From Cyanobium sp. NIES-981 (GTDB lineage: Bacteria; Cyanobacteriota; Cyanobacteriia; PCC-6307; Cyanobiaceae): 5,862 bases of DNA. Every line of letters begins with the position of its first letter. Positions within the stretch are counted from its first letter, which is position 1. A program made the position numbers and the translations under genes. Positions 1 through 4,423 of this stretch are shown one piece after another. The stretch lies in the NCBI GenBank assembly GCA_945907085.1, contig CAMDSS010000130.1, positions 1 through 5,862 on the forward strand, in the 5' to 3' direction. The notes beneath the pieces are model-generated. The model saw only the letters and a list, made by a program, of their open reading frames with translations. It ran no database searches and was not told where the DNA came from.

Positions 1-5
1 TATTT

Positions 6-19
6 GGGGGGTAGCCCCC
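6..19. repeat. small GC-rich stem-loop at the left edge
   Basis: Five G residues (6-10) can pair with five C residues (15-19) around a GTAG loop. There is no following T-run, so it is not a convincing terminator. It may belong to the 3' end of whatever lies left of the window: plus-strand frames entering from the left all stop by position 30 (TAG 12-14, TGA 20-22, TAG 28-30), so a plus-strand gene could end here, but no family can be recognised from at most nine residues. Confidence 0.25.
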
Positions 20-106
20 TGAGAAGATAGCTCGATGCCAGGTAAAACATTCATCCATCCAAGCTCAAGCAGCTGGCCTCCTTTGATGGGAGCAGCGGCT
101 GAGACG

Positions 107-134
107 AAAAGCCACCCGAGAGGGTGGCTTTTTT
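107..134 (+). terminator. Rho-independent terminator, probably bidirectional
   Basis: A perfect seven-base-pair stem, GCCACCC (111-117) with GGGTGGC (122-128), closes on a GAGA tetraloop and is flanked by AAAA (107-110) and TTTTTT (129-134). On the plus strand this is a textbook intrinsic terminator with six T residues, and would end a gene entering from the left. On the minus strand the hairpin begins about 17 nt past the stop of the CaMKII-hub gene and is followed by four T residues, so it may also end the mutM-mtnB-mtnC-hub transcript, less efficiently. The rest of 1-148 shows no other feature I can support. Confidence 0.85.
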
Positions 135-148
135 GTTGGCTGTTTGGA

Positions 149-556
149 CTACGACCGATGCACGTGCACCTGTTTCCAGGTTCCATCCAGCTTTTGCCAG
201 GTGCGGCTTTCGCAACAATTTGCCGTGACCGGTTCGCCGTTTGAGAGTTTCTGGGTGAGCCTGGTGTAGCTGAGAATCACCGCTTCTTCGCTGATCCAGC
301 GCACATGGGTGCCAGCCATGCTCACGTTTGGCTTGACTACCTTGGTGCCTGGGTTGTTTGCAGGTTCTGCTGGCAGATCAAAGTAAAACTGGTGGAAGCT
401 CAGTCCTTGGGCTAGAACCCCATTGGTTTCTGCTTCAAAGCAGGTCAAGTCTTCGCTGCAGAAGCTTGCATAGGTGCCCCAATCACCAGCTACCACGCTC
501 TCCAGCATGGCCTGATTGAGGGCGAGGATCTCTCGATCGCGGGGGCTTTGGTTCAC
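149..556 (-). CDS. free-standing CaMKII association (hub) domain protein, SnoaL/NTF2-like fold
   Basis: This 135-residue protein matches, almost end to end, the association domain of eukaryotic Ca2+/calmodulin-dependent protein kinase II (CaMKII_AD family, NTF2-like superfamily); no kinase domain is present. Seen: FEAE (40-43), GLSFHQFYFD (51-60), YTRLTQ (97-102), ESRTWQ (116-121) and the C-terminal HVHRS (131-135). These align with FEPE, GLDFHRFYFE, YIRITQ, ETRVWH and HFHRS of the human hub as I remember it. Arg99, Arg118 and Arg134 occupy the positions of three arginines lining the human hub pocket. The human pocket tryptophan has no clear counterpart in the divergent loop at 60-72. In kinases this domain forms large rings; oligomerisation here is inference. 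No signal peptide or membrane segment is visible, so it is probably cytoplasmic. It starts with GTG overlapping the mtnC stop (GTGA), so it is probably translated by coupling. Cellular role and ligand are unknown. Confidence 0.85.
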   Translation of the reverse strand: MNQSPRDREILALNQAMLESVVAGDWGTYASFCSEDLTCFEAETNGVLAQGLSFHQFYFDLPAEPANNPGTKVVKPNVSMAGTHVRWISEEAVILSYTRLTQKLSNGEPVTANCCESRTWQKLDGTWKQVHVHRS

Positions 557-1278
557 GGATTGACCTGCAGGTCTTCGTACGACCTGATTCTCTCAAATGG
601 ACCGTTATCTCGCCCTGGATTCCCTTCCCGATCACTGAAGAGTACCTGCATTTCTGCTGCATGGGCCGCCTCGCATTCCAGCAGCGAGTCGCTGATGAAC
701 AGGACCTTTGAGCCGCCCACCCCCATCGCTTCGGAGATGGCTCGATAACTGGCAACCTCTTGCTTGGCCCCTGTCCTGGTATCGAACCAATGGCTGAAGA
801 GGCTCCTCAGGTCTCCTTCGGTGCTGTGGCCATAGAGCAACTGTTGGGCAGCGACAGAACCCGATGAGTACACGGCCAGCACCGCCCCCTGTTGGTGCCA
901 CCGCCTGAGGGCTGGCGCTACATCGGCAAAGAGTGGACCTTTCAGATCGCCCGAGGCGTAGCCCTTCGCCCAGAGAAGCCCTTGCAGGTCTTTGAGTTCG
1001 CTCAGTTTGCGGTCTTGTTTGATCAGTAGCTGGAGGTACGCGATCACATCCGCCCCTGGTTCAGCTAGCAGCTGTTGTGCTTCCTGATTGTTGTCTTGTT
1101 TCCAGGTCTCTTCTGTTGCCGTTAGCAATTCGGCCACCGTTGCGTCGCCCCTGTTGCTCTCCACAAATGCCCCAAGGTGCTGGGTGGCATAGGGGAACAG
1201 GGTTCCGGCCACGAAACTCACCGGGCAGGTGGTTCCTTCGATATCCAACAGCACATGGCTGATGCCCTCAATTTTCAT
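553..1278 (-). CDS. mtnC: enolase-phosphatase E1 (2,3-diketo-5-methylthiopentyl-1-phosphate enolase/phosphatase)
   Basis: MtnC is a bifunctional HAD-superfamily enzyme of methionine salvage. It enolises 2,3-diketo-5-methylthiopentyl-1-phosphate and removes the phosphate, giving the acireductone used by MtnD. All HAD signatures are visible in the 241 residues: LLDIEGTTCPVSFV with nucleophile Asp12 and Glu14 (the DxEGTT form typical of E1), motif II AVYSSGS (135-141), motif III DTRTGAKQEVASY with Lys172, and motif IV FISDS with Asp197. Length matches the family (about 225-260). The ATG at 1278 is chosen because GGAG lies 8 nt upstream; a GTG at 1287 would add three residues (MRT) but lies on that site. 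It follows mtnB by 27 nt and overlaps the next gene in GTGA, so it sits inside an operon. MtnB supplies its substrate. No odd residues seen in the active site. Confidence 0.95.
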   Translation of the reverse strand: MKIEGISHVLLDIEGTTCPVSFVAGTLFPYATQHLGAFVESNRGDATVAELLTATEETWKQDNNQEAQQLLAEPGADVIAYLQLLIKQDRKLSELKDLQGLLWAKGYASGDLKGPLFADVAPALRRWHQQGAVLAVYSSGSVAAQQLLYGHSTEGDLRSLFSHWFDTRTGAKQEVASYRAISEAMGVGGSKVLFISDSLLECEAAHAAEMQVLFSDREGNPGRDNGPFERIRSYEDLQVNP

Positions 1279-1286
1279 TGTCCGCA

Positions 1287-1290
1287 CTCC
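1287..1290 (-). promoter_or_regulatory. Shine-Dalgarno site of mtnC
   Basis: GGAG on the minus strand, eight bases before the ATG at 1278-1276. It overlaps the alternative GTG start at 1287-1285, so it favours the ATG. Confidence 0.6.
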
Positions 1291-1305
1291 ATTGTTCGCA
1301 CCTCA

Positions 1306-1947
1306 TCATTTGAATTGGCCTATCAGGAGTTGTTCGCGCCAGAGGTGCTCCAGCAGGAATTCGAGGATTTCGAGATGCCTTTTGGCCGCCTCCAGATTGG
1401 CCCCCCAGGCGTACAACCCGTGGCCCGCAATGAGGAGTCCGTGGGGAGCTTCGCTAAGAACTGGTTCGGCGGCTGCGCTGAGGCGTTTGAGGTCTTGGTC
1501 ATTGGCCAGCACCGGGATCTTCACCTCCTCGTCATGGCTCTTGATGCCCTCGAGCCCCTTCAGCATCTCTAGCCCTGTCAGCTTGATCCAACCGGCGCTT
1601 TCACCGCTGGGGCAAGCCAGCTTTGAGAGGAGGGTGGCGGCCTGGGAATGGGTATGGAGCACGGCACCGGCTCCCCGGCTTTTGACAATCGCCAGGTGCA
1701 GGAGGGTCTCGGCACTGGGTTTGCCGCTGCCGTCCAAGAGCTGGCCATGCCCGTCGACCGTGATCAGGTCGTCTGGTGCCACCAGCCCCTTATCCACCCC
1801 GCTTGGGGCCATCAGTAATTCGAAGGGCTCTTGCGCGAGCACGCAGCTGAAATTCCCCCCGGTGCCATCGCACCAGCCGCGCCTGTGAATGCCTGCCATC
1901 ACGGCACACAGGGCCTGGCGGGGTGGGGCCCCTTGGTTTCCGCTCAA
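1306..1947 (-). CDS. mtnB: methylthioribulose-1-phosphate dehydratase
   Basis: MtnB is a zinc-dependent member of the class II aldolase/adducin family. It dehydrates 5-methylthioribulose-1-phosphate to 2,3-diketo-5-methylthiopentyl-1-phosphate, the substrate of MtnC encoded 27 nt downstream. With the TTG at 1947 as residue 1 (213 residues), the sequence shows RRGWCDGTGGNFS near residues 22-34, APSGVDKG (47-54), the zinc ligands His98 and His100 in VLHTHS, the catalytic-type Glu127 in GLEMLKG, and a third zinc ligand His176 in GHGLYAWG. These match the human homologue APIP in order and spacing. No ATG precedes the conserved N-terminal helix. TTG 1947 has AGG 8 nt upstream, whereas TTG 1953, two codons earlier, has it only 2 nt away; a TAG at 1959-1957 blocks any longer start. 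The gap to mutM upstream is about 77 nt with no terminator seen, so co-transcription is plausible. MtnA, MtnK/MtnP and MtnD are not in the window. Confidence 0.93.
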   Translation of the reverse strand: MSGNQGAPPRQALCAVMAGIHRRGWCDGTGGNFSCVLAQEPFELLMAPSGVDKGLVAPDDLITVDGHGQLLDGSGKPSAETLLHLAIVKSRGAGAVLHTHSQAATLLSKLACPSGESAGWIKLTGLEMLKGLEGIKSHDEEVKIPVLANDQDLKRLSAAAEPVLSEAPHGLLIAGHGLYAWGANLEAAKRHLEILEFLLEHLWREQLLIGQFK

Positions 1948-1955
1948 TGGCAACG

Positions 1956-1958
1956 CCT
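1956..1958 (-). promoter_or_regulatory. probable ribosome-binding AGG of mtnB
   Basis: AGG on the minus strand overlaps the in-frame TAG at 1959-1957 and sits eight bases before the TTG at 1947. It is the only purine-rich stretch suitably placed, and it decides between the two candidate TTG starts. Confidence 0.4.
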
Positions 1959-2024
1959 ACGACCCGATTCAACGCTCGAATCAGTTAAGCGCCTTGGCAG
2001 CACCCGATGCAAAGCATGTGGCCT

Positions 2025-2885
2025 CTAGTGCTGGCAGCTCGGGCACCAGTGGCTGCTGCGCCCCCCTAGTTTCTCGCGGCGGATTGGGGTTCCGCAGCTA
2101 CGGCAGGGTTCTCCCCCCCTGCGGTACACGAGGGCAACGCCGCCGTAGTTGCCATTGGTGCCGGTCAAATCGCGAAAGTCGCTGAAGGTGGTGCCCCCAG
2201 CCCCGATGCTCACCTCCAGCACCTGCACCAGGGCCGTACACAGGGCTTCGAGCTGGCCCTTGGTCAACCGGCCGCTTGGGGTATGGGGCCTTATGCCAGA
2301 GGCAAACAGGGATTCATCGGCGTAAATGTTGCCCACGCCCGCCACCAGGGCCTGGTCGAGCAGGGCATTTTTGATGGGCCGGCTTGAGCCTTTGAGCTTC
2401 TGCTGCAGGTAGGAGGGGTTGAACGCCCCACTGAAGGGTTCTGGCCCAAGCCGCTTCAGGCCGGTCATCACCGATTCGAGCGGCTCCCCCGGGGGAACCC
2501 ACCACATCTGGCCAAAGCTACGGGTGTCGATAAAGCGCAGTTCCTGGCCCTGCTCACTCCAGAGCTGCACCCTGGTGTGGCTGCACGGCGGGGGGGATGA
2601 ATGGGCTGAATCCGCCCCAATCCAAAGGAATTGGCCCGTCATGCGCAGGTGCACCCCCCAATAGCCTGCGGCAGCGCCCTCTTGCTGCAATGCGGCGTAG
2701 AGGTACTTTCCCCGGCGGCTCCAGGTGCCCAGGCTGCAGCCCGTCAGGGCCCAACAGAAGGCCTCTGGGTCGGGGGGGCTTGCGATCGCCCGGTTTCGGT
2801 GTACCTCCACCTTGGCCACCTTGAATCCGGAGGTTTGCTGCTCCAAACCGCGCCGTACCGTCTCAACTTCGGGCAGTTCAGGCAT
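2025..2885 (-). CDS. mutM: formamidopyrimidine-DNA glycosylase (Fpg/MutM)
   Basis: Bifunctional base-excision repair enzyme that removes 8-oxoguanine and formamidopyrimidines and cuts the DNA backbone by beta,delta-elimination. In 286 residues it has the invariant N-terminus MPELPEVETVRRGL, with catalytic Pro2 (after Met removal) and Glu3, the conserved lysine in RRGKYL (Lys60), and the H2TH region LLDQALVAGVGNIYADESLF (175-194). At the C-terminus is a four-cysteine zinc finger: Cys261, Cys264, Cys281, Cys284, with Arg276 before the last pair. Length fits the family (about 270-290). The start is fixed by the MPELPE motif. Its only Shine-Dalgarno-like GAGG is just 3 nt from the ATG, suggesting weak translation. 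It lies 84 nt after psaE with a terminator between, so it depends on read-through or its own promoter. A repair enzyme for oxidised guanine beside a photosystem I gene makes physiological sense, but a functional link is inference. Confidence 0.97.
   Translation of the reverse strand: MPELPEVETVRRGLEQQTSGFKVAKVEVHRNRAIASPPDPEAFCWALTGCSLGTWSRRGKYLYAALQQEGAAAGYWGVHLRMTGQFLWIGADSAHSSPPPCSHTRVQLWSEQGQELRFIDTRSFGQMWWVPPGEPLESVMTGLKRLGPEPFSGAFNPSYLQQKLKGSSRPIKNALLDQALVAGVGNIYADESLFASGIRPHTPSGRLTKGQLEALCTALVQVLEVSIGAGGTTFSDFRDLTGTNGNYGGVALVYRRGGEPCRSCGTPIRREKLGGRSSHWCPSCQH
2782..2789. repeat. HIP1 palindrome GCGATCGC
   Basis: A single perfect copy of the octamer GCGATCGC, abundant in many cyanobacterial genomes, inside mutM. 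One copy in 5.9 kb is not by itself enrichment. It agrees with the cyanobacterial origin but does not fix the lineage. Confidence 0.6.
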
Positions 2886-2911
2886 CAGCCTCGGTTCAGT
2901 AAAAGCACACT

Positions 2912-2946
2912 AAAAAGCCCGCAGCCCCCAGAGGGACTACGGGCTT
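2912..2946 (-). terminator. Rho-independent terminator after psaE
   Basis: Read on the minus strand, AAGCCCG (2946-2940) pairs with CGGGCTT (2921-2915). Inner pairs A-T, G-C and CCC/GGG extend the stem, with two mismatches, up to a four-base loop. It is followed by five T residues (2916-2912, the first two still within the stem). It begins about 23 nt beyond the psaE stop and lies before mutM. It should release most psaE transcripts and insulate mutM from strong photosystem expression. A smaller hairpin, CTTCC/GGAAG (2944-2957), abuts it on the psaE side. Confidence 0.85.
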
Positions 2947-2969
2947 CCTGCCGGAAGGTTCCCCCTGGC

Positions 2970-3179
2970 TCAAGCCTTGTCGAGCTCGGCTTCGGCGAAG
3001 TTGTTGGTGTTGATGCCGCCTTCAGAGCCGCTGTAGCCGTTGTAGTTGACCTTGTCAAAGCGCACCACCACCGGGTAGCGGATGCCAGAGGTGTCGACCG
3101 AGGCAACGGTGCCGACTTCGTTGTACCAGTAGGACTCAGGACGCTTGATCCGAACCTTGTCTCCGCGGGAGATGGCCAT
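2970..3179 (-). CDS. psaE: photosystem I reaction centre subunit IV
   Basis: PsaE is a small SH3-like protein on the cytoplasmic face of photosystem I. It stabilises PsaC and the docking of ferredoxin (or flavodoxin) and supports cyclic electron flow. The 69 residues are complete and characteristic: MAISRGDKVRIKRPESYWYN, then GTVASVD (23-29), RYPVVVRFDKVNY (34-46, with the conserved basic Arg40), and GINTNNFAEAEL near the end. There is no transit or signal peptide, as expected in a cyanobacterium. The start is set by the family N-terminus; the nearest upstream purine stretch (GAAGCG, directly before the ATG) is a poor ribosome-binding site. It is divergent from the unknown gene at 3230 and is followed by its own terminator, so it is probably monocistronic. 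Nothing looks damaged. Confidence 0.98.
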   Translation of the reverse strand: MAISRGDKVRIKRPESYWYNEVGTVASVDTSGIRYPVVVRFDKVNYNGYSGSEGGINTNNFAEAELDKA

Positions 3180-3212
3180 CGCTTCGCTGTCAATCGTGTG
3201 GCTGTCGTAGGG

Positions 3213-3227
3213 AAGTTACTAGCTGCC
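3213..3227 (-). promoter_or_regulatory. candidate psaE upstream element (GGCAGCTAGT, possible -10)
   Basis: On the minus strand 3227-3213 reads GGCAGCTAGTAACTT. TAGTAA could serve as a weak -10 element, placing the transcript start about 30 nt before psaE, but no good -35 hexamer stands 16-18 nt upstream. The first ten bases recur exactly upstream of recQ in the direction of its transcription (4387-4396). Either a shared operator or promoter part, or coincidence; no start-site evidence is available from sequence alone. Confidence 0.25.
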
Positions 3228-3229
3228 GC

Positions 3230-4348
3230 TTGCCCAACCCCCTTCAGCGTCATGATTCGTCGTCGTTGGCCGTGGCACGATCGTTCCGATCTGCTGCACC
3301 GTTGTCTCCCTTGGCCCTGGACCCCCTTGAGGCGCCCACCCTCAGCCTTGAGCTGCCCGATCCCGACAGCGACACCATCAGCACGATGGAGTTCCTGGCG
3401 CGCCTTGAGGAAGCTTGGGCCGTTTGTGATCGTTTCGACCTCCAAACCGAGATTTGGCGGGGCCGGATCCTGGGTGCCGTGCGCGACCGCGAGAAGCGGG
3501 GCGGCGAGGGCCGGGGCACGGGGTTTCTGCAGTGGTTGCGCGAGCGGGAGATCAGCAAAACCCGGGCCTACACCCTGATCCAGCTAGCGGAGTCGGCCGA
3601 CAGCCTGGTGGGAGGCGGCCTGCTGGAGGAATCCAGCGTGAACAACTTTTCCAAGCGCGCCTTCCTCGAAACCGCCCAGGCGGACCTGGAAGTGCAGCAG
3701 ATGATCAGCGAGGCCGCCAATGAGGGTCAGCAGATCACCCGCAAACAGGTGCGGCGCCTCAGTGATGAGTTCACTGCCGCCACCAGCCCCCTGTTGCCGG
3801 AGGAGATTCGCCAGCGCACGGCCGAAAACCTGTTGCCACCGCGGGTGATTGCCCCGTTGGTGCGGGAGCTGGCCAAGTTGCCCGAGGAGCAGCAAGAGGA
3901 CCTGCGCAAGGTGCTGCGCGACGAACCCGAGCTCGAGCGGGTGAAGGATGTGACCAGTACGGCCCGTTGGTTGAGCAAAGCTGCCGAAGCCGGCTTGGCG
4001 GTGCGGGCGTTTCAGCAGGGCGAATTGAATTTTGAGAAGGCCCTGCAGGAGGCCCAGCGCCTCGATGCCCTGGGATTGCTTGCCGATGCCGTGGGCCAAG
4101 CCCAAGCCCTGGAGAGTGCCGTGCTCAAGCTCCACACTAGTTGGCGGCGCCTTGGGGGCCTGCAGGAGCGGCTGTGGGTGGAGAGCGGTAGTAGCACCCC
4201 CCACCTGCGCGACCTGTTGATCGCCCTGCAAACCCTCAGCGGCAGCACCATGCGGGTGTCGTTGGGTGAACTGGCCGGGGGCAAGCGGGTGCGGTTGCAG
4301 TTGGTGGAGGAATCCCCAGACCGGCTCGAGGCCCCTCCCCTTCCCTAG
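3230..4348 (+). CDS. conserved-looking helical protein of unknown function, ParB/DUF3102-like features
   Basis: I do not recognise a named family with confidence. The longest reading is 372 residues. The first 52 are Pro/Ser/Leu-rich and low in complexity. After that it is charged and almost wholly helical, with no signal peptide or membrane segment, so probably cytoplasmic. Residues 75-120 (WRGRILGAV, then GTGFLQWLREREISKTRAYTLIQLA) resemble the short helical, possibly DNA-binding block of DUF3102/ParB-type proteins. Residues 160-180 (ISEAANEGQQITRKQVRRLSDEF) look like a helix-turn-helix of the kind following ParB N-domains. Residues 190-300 are rich in Glu, Leu and Arg and may form coiled coil. 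The start is uncertain: TTG 3230 has AGGGAAG 14 nt upstream (too far), other in-frame starts are TTG 3266, GTG 3272, TTG 3302 and ATG 3386, and only the last is an ATG. The conserved-looking part begins near the ATG (MEFLARLEEAW). It is divergent from psaE and lies 75 nt before recQ on the same strand. The stop is TAG at 4346. Confidence 0.75.
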   Translation: MPNPLQRHDSSSLAVARSFRSAAPLSPLALDPLEAPTLSLELPDPDSDTISTMEFLARLEEAWAVCDRFDLQTEIWRGRILGAVRDREKRGGEGRGTGFLQWLREREISKTRAYTLIQLAESADSLVGGGLLEESSVNNFSKRAFLETAQADLEVQQMISEAANEGQQITRKQVRRLSDEFTAATSPLLPEEIRQRTAENLLPPRVIAPLVRELAKLPEEQQEDLRKVLRDEPELERVKDVTSTARWLSKAAEAGLAVRAFQQGELNFEKALQEAQRLDALGLLADAVGQAQALESAVLKLHTSWRRLGGLQERLWVESGSSTPHLRDLLIALQTLSGSTMRVSLGELAGGKRVRLQLVEESPDRLEAPPLP

Positions 4349-4402
4349 GTGCGCCCCGTCCCTAGCCCCTCTCCCCTAGGGCTAGTGGCAGCTAGTCTCT
4401 AG
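4345..4402. repeat. cluster of six CTAG tetranucleotides with a hairpin
   Basis: CTAG occurs at 4345, 4362, 4376, 4382, 4392 and 4399, six times in 58 bases, of which the first overlaps the stop of the upstream gene. CTAGCCC (4362-4368) pairs with GGGCTAG (4379-4385) across a ten-base loop, and CCCTAGGG (4374-4381) is itself a palindrome. There is no T-run, so it is not a standard terminator. It fills most of the 75-bp gap before recQ. Confidence 0.55.
4387..4396 (+). promoter_or_regulatory. candidate recQ upstream element GGCAGCTAGT
   Basis: Exact 10-base match, in the same orientation relative to the downstream gene, to the element before psaE (3227-3218). It ends 27 nt before the recQ TTG; the psaE copy ends 38 nt before its ATG. 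TAGTCT inside the extended sequence keeps the T1, A2 and T6 of a -10 hexamer, but I find no convincing -35. Confidence 0.25.
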
Positions 4403-4411
4403 GGGTACTAC

Positions 4412-4419
4412 AGGTAGGG
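4412..4419 (+). promoter_or_regulatory. ribosome-binding region of recQ
   Basis: AGGTAGGG holds two possible Shine-Dalgarno cores, AGG at 4412-4414 (9 nt before the TTG at 4424) and AGGG at 4416-4419 (4 nt before it). The first has normal spacing and favours TTG 4424 over GTG 4433. An in-frame TAG at 4415-4417 rules out any earlier start. Confidence 0.5.
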
Positions 4420-4423
4420 CTTC

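Noticed and set aside
35..244. A 69-codon plus-strand open frame at the left end
   Set aside because: It runs through the terminator hairpin and into the hub gene on the other strand, and its translation has no recognisable motif.
1229..1888. A 219-codon plus-strand open frame opposite mtnB
   Set aside because: It lies almost wholly antisense to mtnB, whose zinc ligands and family motifs are intact. The antisense product is Ser/Pro/Arg-rich shadow sequence.
2008..2018. Small inverted repeat ATGCAAAGCAT between mutM and mtnB
   Set aside because: A four-base-pair arm with a three-base spacer is common by chance, and no T-run or second copy supports a terminator or operator.
3184..3198. TTGACA on the minus strand just before psaE, as a -35 promoter hexamer
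   Set aside because: It ends only about 10 nt before the psaE ATG, so the matching -10 and transcript start would fall inside the gene.
2885..3445. A 186-codon minus-strand open frame overlapping psaE
   Set aside because: It covers psaE in the wrong frame and gives a Ser/Thr/Arg-rich product without motifs. PsaE itself is unmistakable.
2631..3578. A 315-codon plus-strand open frame running across mutM, psaE and the start of the unknown gene
   Set aside because: It is antisense to two certain genes and in another frame from the third. Its translation is low in complexity and shows no family motif, as expected of a shadow frame in GC-rich DNA.
3584..4231. A 215-codon minus-strand open frame opposite the unknown gene, considered as an alternative to it
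   Set aside because: The plus-strand reading has charged helical periodicity, consistent domain-like blocks and GC-rich third positions. The minus-strand product is a Gln/Leu/Gly-rich mirror of it.
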